From NCBI GenBank assembly GCA_001414485.1, contig LLEY01000008.1, forward strand, positions 496,001 through 560,000: 64,000 nucleotides of DNA. The letters run 5' to 3'. Shown here in pieces: positions 13,384-25,090 of the stretch; positions within the stretch are counted from its first letter, which is position 1, and every line of letters begins with the position of its first letter. The stretch is from Calycina herbarum. Lineage: Eukaryota > Ascomycota > Leotiomycetes > Helotiales > Pezizellaceae. Made by a program: the position numbers and the translations under genes. A model generated the notes under the pieces. The model worked only from the letters and a program-made list of their open reading frames with translations, made no database searches and was not told the DNA's origin.

Positions 13384-14242
13384 TCATTCTTGCCGGTATT
13401 GAACCGGGGTATTGAACCGGTTCAACTTCATCCTGGCGACGCCCTTGAATATTATTTTTTTGAGGTTGTTTCGCCTAGCAGAATTCGCGTTGGTAGCTCT
13501 TGTATTGTTGCTTTTTGTGTTGTTTTTGATAGTCTGTGGTTCCACGTAGGTTGGGGACGCTCCTGCGTGGTTGTTTGTTGTGGCATGGTCGATCCTCTGG
13601 GGCTTATCCTCGTTGGGAGAAGATACTACACCCTCGTTTTGAGCCTTTTCAACAGAAAGAATGTCTTCTACTCCGCCAAGGTAAAACATTCTTTCACCCT
13701 CTTTTTCTAGCTGGTGTGAACTCTCTGATAGCTTGAATTCGCCGTCCGTTTCATCAAAATAGACTTCGACACCCTCCTTAATTGCCTCCGCATAATCCAT
13801 CATATCCACTATAGGCAAGTCATCGTTGTGTATCTCATCTGCATGGAGTGCAAAGGCTTGATGATGGAAGTCAATAATAACAACCCACTTTGTGGGGTTT
13901 CCAATAAATGTACCGGTCATGATTCGACCAAGTACAAACACTGGAAAGTGGGATGTTCCATTCTCAGTAGACAGGCCGATGTAACAAATCACTGGGGCAC
14001 GGGTTCGTCTGTCGCCCTTGCAGGTCAAACTTCAGCGGTATGCCATTGAATTTTTTGTAAAACTCGTCGTACAAAACATTTAACATCGCCTGGGAAGGCA
14101 ATTTGTTGGCAGTTAGAGTCTCTTTGAGAAGGTTAAGAAGCTGTCCCCGGGAATCTTGTAAGAATTTCTTGTGGTAATGTTCATAACAATCTTTGCAGAC
14201 AAATTCTAGATTATAGTTAGTAAAAGAGGACAGACAGTTCAT
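13384..14242 (-). CDS. Uncharacterised protein, two-exon gene
   Basis: Two exons are inferred on the minus strand, 14242-14073 and 14008-13384, with a 64-base intron (14072-14009; GTACGA...CAG, CTGA branch) that restores one frame of 264 codons. Without splicing the frame breaks near 14030. The N-terminal part has FVCKDCYEHYHKKF; the middle is hydrophobic and structured (WVVIIDFHHQAFALHADEI); it is followed by an acidic stretch and a disordered, Asn/Thr-rich basic tail. No family was recognised. The gene directly upstream (14841-14426) is on the same strand, and an alternative model joins both: a donor at 14429 and an acceptor ending GACAG just before 14242 would fuse them in frame. Confidence 0.45.
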
Positions 14243-14425
14243 GGACTTCACTCCCAATTGTTTACTTTGTTGCTTGCTGTCTGCCACGAGCACCAAAACC
14301 AAAAATCGTAACGATTTGCATTGAGGAAAAGAAACATCACTGCAGTGATCTTAAGTGATATCAAATCCGGAGTATTACTGGGTTTCACCATGTTTATCGT
14401 GTATTCCTCTGGTTTGCCATTGAGG

Positions 14426-14841
14426 TTACGATGGTGGTCGTTCCTTGACTTCGGCTATTTTCTCTAGGGTGCTGTTTAGGGTGAGCCACTGGCCGTGCAC
14501 GCCTTCCAAGTCCCCACGGAACAAGAAATTGGGTCGGAATTGGGGAGTTTGGATCTTGAATACTAGCTTGTTGGTCAGAGATTCGTCGTGGGTTGCAATT
14601 ACTACCGCGTCGAGGGTTTCGGGGAAGTGGGCAGTGATGAACGAGTCCTTGGTAAAGATCCACCTTTCCCAAGGAACGAGAACCCAACTCGTCTATCAGT
14701 ACTCACTTCCTTGAATATCCTCTTGTCAATCACTTCTCTTTGGTGGTCTTCAACTCGTACCACATCCGACTTTTTACCTCTTTCTCACGATATGGATACT
14801 TGGCGTTGGGTGTTGGTTTGGGGCGAAATAGGTGAAGACAT
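14426..14841 (-). CDS. Small uncharacterised protein (or 5' exons of the gene at 13384)
   Basis: The ATG is at 14841; exon 1 is 14841-14789 and exon 2 is 14663-14426, joined across a 125-base intron (GTGAGA...AAG) to give 96 codons. Exon 2 is convincing coding sequence, with FITAHFPETLDAVVIATHDE and FKIQTPQFRPNFLFRGDLEG. A variant with a 15-base microexon inside the intron is also in frame (CAAG-ended first intron, then GTGAGT...AAAG). The stop TAA at 14428-14426 lies inside a potential donor (GTAACC), which is why this may be the 5' part of the gene ending at 13384. No homolog was recognised. Confidence 0.45.
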
Positions 14842-15334
14842 GTTGTGTTTGTCGGTGACATGGAATTCTAAGCGAATGGAATGAATGGTGTACTTGCTGT
14901 AACCGGCTTGAGGAGCTTCGTGTGTTTGTTGCGAATGCTTTTTTCCCTTAGGATTTTGATGGTGGGATTCCTGGGTACGGATGAAAAAATAAGCCAAGGA
15001 CTGTTGGTTTTTATTTCTTATGGATCATTGAAAAGTACTCAGTCTATTATTTTCGAGTTTTATGACTCTTTTGAGGCGGGCTGGATGGCGATGAGGCTTG
15101 GTACTTGAGAATATATGGGTTTGTCTGCTTGGATTTTTGATTTTTCCAGTGGAGGGTCAGTAAGAGGTTGCAATGAAAGTAGGAGTGGTGACATGAGAAA
15201 GAGTGAGATGTGATGATGTGAAATTAGACGTGAGATGCGAGGGAAGTGAATTTGGGGCAGATGCCCTTTTGTGGCGCCTGCAGCAACTTCTAGGGTGCGG
15301 TTGATCCTAGGGATTCCAAGCGGGGTAATTCTTC

Positions 15335-15954
15335 ATGCCACCCTCAATCTCACCAAATTCCCTCTCGTGCCTGCCATTATTGAAACTTAGCATGCCACCC
15401 ACTAACACAATTCATATGCGATCCTCTACCTCTATGGTACAGGACTTCATGAACGAAGCAGTAGGTTCCAAGTCCTGGCAGGGCAGAGAAGGCAGATGGC
15501 GGAATCTTCTGGTACAGTATTTCACTAATCTTGTTATGCTCGTTCTAATTAAATAACAGATTGCACGAAATAGATTCGTCATAGGAAAGCTACAACAAGA
15601 AGGCATCTCACCAAAGGAATTCAAGTGCTTGGACAAGATACAGAGGCGCTACCGCATTTCGCAAATTGAACAGGCATTTCCAGCCGAGTTCTTCCAATAT
15701 ACTCGTGATAATAATTGGATGGAGGCAGCGGCTGGCGATAGTAACGCATGGCTTTTCGTGAATAATATGAGTGGATGGCATGTCAAGTTTGCTATTCTGG
15801 CAATAGAATGTAGGTTTCTGTACCATATACACACCTCCCATACATGGAGGCTGACATGGAGACCGTAGCCGCCGAAGCTTATGCCGAATCATCCTCATCT
15901 ATTCAGCCATCTGACGATCCAAATACATCTTCGGCTACGGAAACCAAACAATAA
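15335..15954 (+). CDS. Small uncharacterised protein, three-exon model
   Basis: Exon 1 15335-15511 and exon 2 from 15560 are linked by a clean 48-base intron (GTACAG...AACAG, phase 0). Exon 2 can run to a stop at 15868, or be spliced at 15781/15862 to a third exon ending at 15954, giving 163 codons and an acidic, Ser/Thr-rich tail (SSSSIQPSDDPNTSSATETK). Exon 2 contains an aromatic, charged core, EFFQYTRDNNWMEAAAGDSN. I recognise no family. Start choice is uncertain; a methionine at codon 28 or 34 is also possible. Confidence 0.4.
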
Positions 15955-17551
15955 GACGCAGGCAATTGGCAGATTTTCCCCTCATTTTTAGGCGAGATGG
16001 GCCGGAGTCAAAAGGGGAGTTAAAGAGATTTTTCTAAGTGGGGTGGAAAGTTTTGAAGGAAGTTCTAAGCCGAAGGGGTGCCGCTCCGGTGGAAGGTGAA
16101 TAAACAGTCCACGAATTTGAGTATTAACGACTTTTGCTTTCGGAGTAGGCGACTCCTTCTTTTTTTAAAGTCAGTCATAGGTAAATTGAACTTTTTTCTC
16201 TTCTCGATCATTCCCCTCGTGCTTTAATATGAAGACCCTCCTTCAGTATAATGCGGATTTCGAATATTTTCCTACGCATACTCGCGAACGCAATTGACTC
16301 TTCTAACCAACCAACTACCTCTTAACCAATTTAGTTGGCAAAAAAGTCATCAAGTTCGAATCTGATATCGAGTAGTATCATTTCCTTTTTTCCACCTCCC
16401 TTTCTTTTCTCTGAATCGAAGATTTCTATAGAAGCTCCTTCCATTCTTTGTGCAACGACAAAACAAAGTAAGCAACCCCTGAAAGGGGGTCGGGATTGCT
16501 TCCTTACTCACCGCAACGATAAAAGGAAATCCAGCTCAATTATCCTCGCCTGTATTCTTCTTTCACCCTCGTAAGAATTTCCCTCGAACAATACTGAAGC
16601 CAGTATTTTATTGTATGAAATGAAACCGGAGAATGAGGGTTCTGGTGTCACGATTCTTCTAAACTTGCTCATACAATTGAAAGTCTTACCGTTGACCAAG
16701 TGAGCGATATGAGATTTGATACCCCCTGGATAGTGAATGGAAGGTAAGATACAGCCAGAGTTTGGCTTCCCAACTATGGGAGTTCCAAGTACAGAACGTA
16801 GATGAACAAGATACAACCGACCACTCATCACGAAAGGTATTTAGTATCTAAATGGCTACAAAAGACAAGTACCGAAGACGATTCTCAAGAGACTTGGTCA
16901 GAGAAAGATTTGTCAATTTTAACCTATCTTTTTTGCATTCCCTTCTTCTGTTCCATGCTTCCATTTATGGCTACTCGTAAAATAACGAAGTGGCTGTTCA
17001 AATTGAGTAATGACGAGGTCACAACAAAAACCAGGAAACCAATGGTCTGTCGACTCAGCTCAACCCAATGCATCAAACACCAGAGGGTGCAGGTATTCGT
17101 GGGAGAGAGCAGTGTTTCATTATATTGTACGAACGGTCTAGGAAAATAATAAAATCTAAATGCTAATTATTCGTGGCCAGTTGGCACAATATCTCATGTT
17201 GTGCGAGTTATTCTCCGAGATAATCTAGTATAATGTTTCCGACTACACCCACTGGTGAAACACCCTTGGATTCTCACCACCATGGAAGTCGACGTACAGG
17301 TCTTCAAGGTGAGAAGTCCCAGAAACAAAAACAGATCTCGAAGGCACCCCCATTCACATCTCAGCGATCCTAATGCAATGCCACAAAATACTCACTAAAG
17401 AAGAACAAGGAAGAGAGAAATGAATTCCATAATTCATTTCTTCTCCCAAAAAAATATCTTGACGCCACCAACCCTTTGTCCCATATCGCCACATCATGCC
17501 GCGTGCAAAGTTACAAGAAAGCCCAGTTCAATTACCTATAGCTCTGATCAA
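15955..17551. other. Intergenic region, no gene supported
   Basis: About 1.6 kb between a small plus-strand gene and the 3' end of ufd2. Open frames of 107-115 codons overlap on opposite strands (16508-16831 minus, 16802-17149 plus) but show no family features. A nested hairpin lies at 16470-16501 (outer AAGCAA/TTGCTT, inner CCCCT/AGGGG). Confidence 0.4.
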
Positions 17552-20500
17552 TCAACCCTCACTCTCATCCATTTTATCCTTCCTCGCCATCCTCCCCGCA
17601 GCGATCCTCTCCGCCTTCCACGCCCTAACCTGTTCCTTCAACTCCAAATCCTCAACCACATCCTCAATTTTCAAATCCATCCGATTAAACGGATCATGTG
17701 GATCGCTCAACAAATGAGTAAGAATAGTACTTCGGTCGAGAGTTTGTTTACTCGTGGGTAGGATAACCGGGTTCTCCATCAAAATGGCCATGATAGGATC
17801 CAAGAACTCGTCTGGGATCTCACCAAGATCGCCTTCGTTCTCGTCCTCGAGCTGCTTGGCAATGGCGAATCGCTTCTTGAGATCATCCCATTTAGCGATA
17901 TCCTCTTCGGATCGCAAGCTATATCGTTGGATGATGCGGGTGGCGTTGTCGAAGTTTTCGGGCTTGTAGGATCGTCCGTCGCGAGCGACTGCGGCTATGA
18001 ACTCCTCCGAGACTCCTAGGTTCAGATAGATGTCGATGAACTCGCTGAGTAATGTTCGTGGTTCGAAATGGTATTTCTGTTGGTCTTTGACTTTTAAGTT
18101 GGCTGATTTGGGACCAACAATAGTATCCAGTGTGTAGTCGACCATTGCTGCCACTCGATCGACAATTTCAGGCATCGTGAAAGAGCCGCTGAGGTTCTTG
18201 GTGAAAAGCTTCATCATCGATACGGTTTCGTTGGTCAACTGCATGTAAGATTGGGCCTGGCCTTCTGCAGTGCGCAATTCTTCCTCCTTTGTCGTTCTTG
18301 CTTCTTGATCCAGAGAAGCATTCTCTAATTCCTTTTGCAGATCATGGATCTTGGGGAACTTGGTGAGGGCTTCGTCCAGCACATATGTAGCGTCGTTCAG
18401 AAGCAGATTGACGAATCGTAAAAAGAAATCGATGTTCATCCTTGGTGATAGTTAGCGCGACTCCTACTCCTACTCATAACCAATCTCAACTTACTTGCTC
18501 TCTTGAGTCAATTTCTGTTTGTATACATCATTTGTCCAGATACATTTGATCACCTGAAAGATCTCGTATCGAATGTTGAACTTGTCATAAAATTGGGTAT
18601 GCGCCCCCGTTGATTCGACCTCTGCTATGTATCAGTAACATCATTCTCCTAATAGAATGCAATATTATCTTACCGATGTAAAACTTCATCAATGCGTGAA
18701 GTAAGTGATCGTTGGCAAATTTTGTACCTGTGAGAGAGTCTCCCAGAATACCTTTCTGACGATGGTAGACGGGCCACGTCCCGTGAAATAGCAAAGAAAC
18801 GAGTTTGGCTTTCAAGTAAGGGTTTTTGATATATTCGGAATTCGTCAGGAATGTGATGCACAACACAATGATCTCGTCACCAAAAGCTGAAATCATAACT
18901 TCTGGTATAAAACTAGAAAATGGAGGTCAATGATTTGTCGAAACTATGAACACAAGAGAAAAAGCTTACCGGAAGACAAAATTGAAGTTCCCTACAATAT
19001 CTTCCAGAACGTATTCAGGTAAGAATTTGAAAACCTCCGGTTGTTCTGACTTCAGAGGTAGTCTAATAGGAAGTATATCAGCTTGGGTGCAAAAATATAA
19101 TTTCAAGGATAAAGACTTACTTGATGGTTTTGTCGGGAGTATATTCTGATTGAGTTGCCACTCTCAGTAACCAAACAGTTACATATCTCATAAACAATAA
19201 TGACTTCGTTTGCATTGATTTGTCCAAAAGAACGCCCTCGATTGCCATCTTATATTGCATCGACTCCACCAAGATGTCATTGTACTTCTTGAGCTGCGCA
19301 TCAAATTGTGCGGCTTGTACGGGATTCTGCAAACGTTAGCGACATTCTAGAATTCTGGAAAGAGAATCCTTACATTTGCAAGCTTGGGACGCTCTCTTTC
19401 AAATTCATCCAGCCTTCCTTGGAGATACTTGATATCTTTGTCCAAGCGCTTCAGCACACCATTTGCTGCCTCGCTGCCGTAATGATGAGCAGCCAGAGTC
19501 AAAAAGAAGACCTCGGATATGAAATTCGATGGTCCTCCTCCGACTTCTACTTTGTAAAACTCATCGGACGCCTCCTGGTCTGCATTAAGTTTTGTTTCAT
19601 CCGTAATGTCAACTCTAGGTTTTCTTCTCAGGTAATCTGGGTCGATTTTGGCGACTTTGGAAAATGTGGTGTCCATGAAAGGTTCGCAGAGACCGTCAAG
19701 GACTACTGTTACATTCATCAAGAAACCGTCGGACGACAAGTCATTTTTAACCGGCCGCATCGCTCTTCGTTTGTGATTCGAGTTTACAATATATGCAAAC
19801 CAATCCAGTGCCTTGTTTCTTGACGCCAGGCCAGCTTTGATGAAGAGGTTGGTGATAACAAGCAAGTCCCGCTGGTGGTTTTGCAAGGTCAGCCGTAAAG
19901 CTTCCTGTGATGTCCGAATATGCCCTTTGTCCATGGATTTTGGAGAACCAAAATACTCGTTGGCGACCTCTCTCTGAAGAGGCGAAATTCTGAAGAATGG
20001 TCCAAGAAGTGTGACTCTCTCGATAGCTGGTGGAGATGTTGCCATTTGGAACGCGGGATGCTCAGCAATGGCGATCGCAATTTTCGGGAATTGTAACAGT
20101 TGTTTCATAGCCTGTCCAAGTAATCAATAAAATTTGCGAGAGAATAGTTGGAAAAATACTTACATTGATGTATGGCTTGTAATTGTCATTCATGGTCATG
20201 TTTAACAACTGGCAACTCAAACCACTAACCGCCTTTGTGAGCATCGACTTCACGGTGTCGTCTTCCTCGAATCGAGAAACTGCCTCTATCAAGAAATCCG
20301 GGCATATCCCCTTGTCTTCTGCAGCCTCGAAAAGTAAATAAGGAGTCAATGAGTCTGTTGCATGGTTTGGTTCACGGCTGCAACTTTTGTCAGGATTGTT
20401 CCCAAAATATCAGCAATTCACTTACCCATAAAGCTCTGGCATTTCCACTGCGAATATGCAATGGCTCATACATAACCGCTTTGCCTCTTTCAAAACCTCA

Positions 20501-21279
20501 TCCTTTCCAGGAACAATGCCCTTCAGCGATCTCTGGGCCTTTATTACACGTTTCCAGCATGGCAGAAGGTAGTCCAGAACCGACTTGTTGGTGGGGATCG
20601 TCGAAGCTGCTTCGAGAATTGCCGAGTCCAACCTATCCTTTGTATGTCGTAAAGGCAAACTATCCTCCTCCAACTCCGATCTTAAATTGGGAAGGTAGAT
20701 AAGTTTGTGATTTGACGAATCTACCTGTTGATTTGGATCCAGCGTAATTCTGAAAATGTGGCCCAAGATCCGATTCTCAAATTCCTCCATATTATCGTCT
20801 GGTGTAGGTCGTTTTGCGGGTGCTGCCGAGGGATTCTGTATATCATCTATTTCAGCCCGAGTCCGCTTCAATGATCGTTCTTCTGACTTTCTTACGGTGA
20901 TATTGGGGCCACTTGATGGTCGGGTCGTCAGTTGGGTGAATGGGTTTTCGGGGGTCGCGCTTGGAGGGGTAGCTTTGGAGATGTTGATTTTGGGTTTTGG
21001 TGCTGATTCGGTCTTTGCTGGGGGATTTGGGGTCTGCGAGGAGGATGAAGCTTGTGGCTTCGGTGATGAAGCTGTACCTTCTGCAGGCTTCTCGATTTTT
21101 GGTGTTGACGCGCTAGATCCGCCTAACATTTGCATTCGTCGTTGTCGAATCTATATGAATAGCACCGTTAGCCATGCCCACCCAAACAACCTGAAGTAAT
21201 AGCTGCGAACCTGGTCCATCTTCTCCTTATCTGGTGCCTCTGGAGGAGGGGGCGGTGGTTGCTGATCATTGTTGTCCAT
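17552..21279 (-). CDS. ufd2: Ubiquitin conjugation factor E4 (Ufd2), U-box ubiquitin chain elongation factor
   Basis: Nine exons on the minus strand: 21279-21211, 21150-20426, 20377-20164, 20111-19374, 19326-19121, 19062-18970, 18912-18674, 18624-18495 and 18440-17552. Introns of 47-60 bases (GTAAG donors in most) all splice in frame, giving 1,100 codons, close to the usual length of this family in filamentous fungi. Residues 1 to about 240 are disordered and proline/serine-rich. The Ufd2 core follows (REPNHATDSLTPYLLFEA; QFYDKFNIRYEIFQ), and the C terminus has the U-box near 1015-1090 (FLDPIMAILMENPVILPTSK, then DPHDPFNR). Ufd2 extends ubiquitin chains on substrates already marked by an E3 and works with Cdc48 in the ubiquitin-fusion and ER-associated degradation pathways. 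Its neighbour on the same strand is an ER J-protein. The ninth exon carries the whole U-box. Confidence 0.95.
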
Positions 21280-22075
21280 GATTGTGAGTATAATGTGGAC
21301 TTCTCAAGACGAGGTAGATGGCGAGTGTTCGAGGAGTGTTGACCTCGATCGAGTATTAGTGTACAATGGAGAATGGTAGCCTTGTCCCACCCGAGTCACT
21401 GTCGGGGTTTAAGCTTAGCGATCAAGGCGATAACGTTTCCTAATCGCGCCTTCCAAGGATCTCGTAGAAGCCCCTCGTCAACAACTTCAGCTCGAAACTA
21501 TAATTAGATAGAAAGTGAATTTGGTGTTCCGAAACAAATATGTGTGAGTTAAAAATCTGCTAGACAATGATCCGGTCCTTCAAGAATTGACAAGTTCGGC
21601 CACCGCACTATCTCATCAAAGTTCGGTTATAAATAAGATTCACCAAGAAAGACATCATGAATGAACAACCAAATAAGTAAAGTTTGTTTGCTTAGGAAAG
21701 TTTCACAGATTTCAGTCATTTTTATTACAGTTTTCTTTGAGCGATCCGAAACAAGAAGACGCTTGGAGAGAGTTCTTGAGATGACTTCTAGACAGTATAA
21801 TAACAGGCCAGGGATATTCTGACCACCACCACAACGGCTACAGAATATGATAGAAGAGCCTCGAAAGAAAGGAGTTGGATCACACTTGAACAAAGTGAAG
21901 CCCCAAGAAGCACAAAATCACACTGTCTACTATTATATTCAGATGCCCCTAAAAACTCCGTGGCATGATTGTCAAAAATGCTACCCCAAAAACGCCATGC
22001 TTCTCAACCATTATCCCCAGCAACTCATACAGAAAGGATATGAGAATCCAAGAATCGTTCATGAACACACTTCTG
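21280..22075. other. ufd2 upstream region and J-protein 3' flank
   Basis: About 0.8 kb between two minus-strand genes. It must hold the ufd2 promoter and the 3' untranslated region of the J-protein gene. No further gene was seen. Confidence 0.5.
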
Positions 22076-23205
22076 TTACCGCTGCAGCTCCAATAACGTC
22101 TCACAATTGGGGGACGGCATATTCTTGGCCTCCTGCCACTTCGCTTTGTCTATGCCAAACCAGCCTTGGGCAGCTTCCTTCATTTGCTCTTTCTTATCAT
22201 TTTCTTGCTGGCAAAGTATCCTTAGCTCGTTTATGTAGACGTTGTCAGCGCGCGAATCGAGTTCGACGAGCTTTCGAGCTGTGTAACTTTCCACTTGAAC
22301 AGGATTGATCCAGTACGCTTTCTTGTAGTGTTTTGAGTGACGAGGCATGGTATGGGGTGGAACGGCTTGGTCGAAGCGCATATCTGGTCCGGCTGGAGAG
22401 GAGCTTGAGAAAATGGAGGAAAGAAGTGGCAAGACAAATATCAGAAGAAGCGGTAGTAGGCCGGTGAGTATGCCGGAAAGGGTTGGTGGGGGTTCCGGCG
22501 GCGCATTTGGGTCTCTCGGTCTCCTTCTGGGTCTTGCTCCTCCAAATTGTTGTACCCTAATTCCAGGACCACCATTCATGTTGAACACAAACCCAGGGCC
22601 TCCCGGCCCATCACCGAACAGTCCTCCACCTGTATTACCATTAGCTTCTGTCCCTTTCTACCCCTTTGTGTGCTAAACTCACCACCACCACCAAACGCTC
22701 CCCCAAAGAACCTATTAAACATTTCCTCTGGAGTGATCTCCTCTTCCCACATACTTCCACCACCACCTCCCGACGCCTGCCCCCTCGCGCCTGAACTCCT
22801 TTGTCCAAACCCTGAGAATGGACCAGGTTGAGGTGCACCACCACCAAATCGACTATCCGGATCCCCTCCATATCGATCGTACTTCTGCCTCTTTTCCTTA
22901 TCGCCCAGAACCCCAAATGCCCTGCTCACCATCTTAAAGGCCTCATCCGCATGCTCGTGTCCATTTTTATCGGGATGCGTTAACAGACTGAGTTTCCGAT
23001 ATGCCTTCTTGATCTCGCTCTCTGTTACTGTGGTCTTGACATCTTCTATCCCCAGAATTTCGTAAAAGGCCGTGGGCGCACATCTCCGTACTCTCAAGAC
23101 GGCAGTCTTTTGTTCCAGGGTGTATTTCCTATCCTGATTGCCCTGGTTATGGTCTCGACTTTTGGCAGTTCCGCCCGATTTAGCGTCTGTGCCTGACGCA
23201 GACAT
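22076..23205 (-). CDS. ER membrane J-domain protein of the DNAJB12/Hlj1 type (DnaJ plus DUF1977)
   Basis: Exons 23205-22683 and 22629-22076 join across a 53-base intron (GTGAGT...ACAG, GCTAAT branch) to give 358 codons. The J domain spans about residues 46-113 with the HPD tripeptide at 77-79 (LTHPDKNG), followed by a Gly-rich linker. A single strongly hydrophobic segment, about 224-248 (ILTGLLPLLLIFVLPLLSSI), anchors the protein. The C-terminal third (HYKKAYWINPVQVESY, ILCQQENDKKEQMKEAA) matches the DUF1977 domain of DNAJB12-type proteins. It should recruit and stimulate Hsp70 at the cytosolic face of the ER membrane for quality control and ERAD. The ATG at 23205 was chosen because the sequence upstream in frame is Asn/Arg-rich and reads like a leader. 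It is transcribed away from aim19 across a 390-base shared interval. Confidence 0.9.
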
Positions 23206-23595
23206 CGTGTTGATGGGGATTCTTTCCGCAGGAGGGAGAGGTGAGGGAGAGGCGATCCAGAGGGAGATGAGCTTGCTGCGAAAGCGCTTCCTAAGGATGT
23301 TATTGTTGTTGTTGCGCAGTACTGTTTTGGACACGACGCGAGAAGCCGTCGGTCTTCTTTCCCAGATTCTGGAAGTGAGCCGTATCTCGGTCCGTTAGCT
23401 ATTTTGCAGGGGTTGTACGAGTTACGACACGTGATTAGTAACTCAAAAGCTTCCCCCTGCAACTTAGCTCACGATGACCTCAGTGAAAAGTTGTCGACAA
23501 TTCTTGCCATTGACATTGAAGAAGTGAACCGAATCCAATACACTTTCTCCGGATATAGTGCAACTCTTTGCCATACCTCACCAATCTGCCCCAAA
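23206..23595. promoter_or_regulatory. Divergent promoter interval between the J-protein gene and aim19
   Basis: The two start codons (23205 on minus, 23596 on plus) are 390 bases apart and face away from each other, so both promoters must lie in or overlap this interval. No TATA box or named operator was recognised. A CACGTGA core, E-box-like, is present near 23429-23435. Confidence 0.5.
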
Positions 23596-24072
23596 ATGTC
23601 TTCCGAAACCAAAAATGCCCAAGTCGCCAAAAGGACAGCCATTTCCATGGCTATGGATTGGGGCAGTAAGTCAACACCACAGACGAAATAAGGCGTCATC
23701 ATACTAACTCTAAAAACAGAATCTCCTCTACCTCCAACCATCCTAGCAACCCTCCTCACCGCTTTACATGCCCGCCCATTCCAGAAACTCCCAATGCTCT
23801 TCCCACCCGTCCTTCTCTTCAGCACATACTTGAACCTGAATTCCTTTGTCACCGATTCAGCTGGACTCACGGCAGCTTGGTCGGGTCTCTATCTCATCAT
23901 GGCAAACAGAAGGAGAGTGAGTGGTGTGGGTTGGGGAAGGAGAGTTGGAGAGCGATTCGGAGTGAGGGGATTGACTAGGGGATCAGCAATGGCTCTTGCC
24001 GGAATGAATGTTGTTGGTGGTGGACTGGCCTATACATTTGGCAAACGAGAAAAGCAAGAGAGTGCTGTTTGA
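23596..24072 (+). CDS. aim19: Altered inheritance of mitochondria protein 19 (Aim19) family
   Basis: Exons 23596-23665 and 23720-24072 join across a 54-base intron (GTAAGT...ACAG, ACTAAC branch) to give 140 codons, near the length of yeast Aim19. The start is a good fungal context (CAAAATGTC). Hydrophobic stretches flank a conserved core, SAGLTAAWSGLYLIMANRRR, which matches the AxxATWSALYLI signature of Aim19; a C-terminal GMNVVGGGLAYTFG helix follows. The yeast protein is a small mitochondrial membrane protein identified through mitochondrial inheritance defects; its biochemical role is not established. The family call rests on my recognition of the core motif and topology. Confidence 0.7.
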
Positions 24073-25090
24073 TAGGGGGTCGGAACGAGGTGGTCTATGA
24101 TACAATGAGACTTGGAGCGGGCGGATTTGGAGCTGTATAATTATGGGCGCGCAAAAGCCCAACATGTGGACGTTGTATGATGAGTGTAGTAAGTGATGAA
24201 TAATGAAGAGGCTACGAACTCCTTTCTGTCTATGGGTTATCATTTTGCTAATTTTCGGTGTCTTGAAGCGTTTACTCAAAAGAAAAAGATCCCCGAAAAA
24301 GCAGATGCGATTTGGTCAACATTCCTATCGCATTCAGGATATCTGATCTCACGACGGGGAAGTGTTCTTAGGACAACGCATAGAATGAAAGAAGAAAAAA
24401 TTCTCACTTTTTCGACAATTCCAGGGCATCAACCCCCCCCCTCCCTCCCCGCCCTCCCCCGCAATTCTGACCTCTCATACTATCTCACAATACACACAGT
24501 GGCCAAGTGGCCAAGTGGCCAAAAATGCATATACTTATAACAAAGAAATCATGCAGGTTTTCACATCTATCTTTAGGACTGGAAACCACAAATTCTCAAT
24601 TGTCAACCTCAACCTGGGCAAGACGGGGGTCTTCCGTGGGCCTTTCCTTCTCTGTAGCCTCAAACCGAGACTCTTCGAAAGCCACCTGGGCATTCTCGCG
24701 AGGGATGAGTCTCGGCAAGAGCTTCCTCGCAGTCTGTCCTGGTAGGAGTTTTCCATGGTACCCTCCCAAAACAAAGTGATGATCATTTGTTTTCCTCATC
24801 TGGGACTTCCTCTTCTTCCTTCGTTCCATGTTTCCCTCTCTTTCTCCCGACTCTTCCAAATTTCCCAAGACTGCTTTGCGATGATTTTTGTGTTCCAAGT
24901 TGCTTGCAGCATTGTACCAATGTTCTCTTCTCCTATCTTGAATTCGGTTGCCTATCCTTTCTGGTGACTTTGACTTTCGTTCATCCCATTGCCCTTCAGT
25001 TGGCAATACTCTCTCTCAGCGCTCGAAGTCCATCCATCTCTTCTCCAACATACAGCCTAATAATGAGTTTCGAAGAATATTTTTCACGCC
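24073..25090. other. Intergenic region
   Basis: About 1 kb after aim19 without a supported gene. A CT-rich/C-run patch occurs near 24427-24465, and three consecutive TGGCCAAG units near 24500-24523. Open frames around 24507-25006 overlap on both strands and show no motifs. Confidence 0.4.

Noticed and set aside
13964..14072. Apparent one-base frameshift in the gene at 13384-14242
   Set aside because: A 64-base intron (14009-14072) with plausible donor, branch and CAG acceptor restores the frame, so a disrupted gene need not be assumed; the intron model still needs transcript support.
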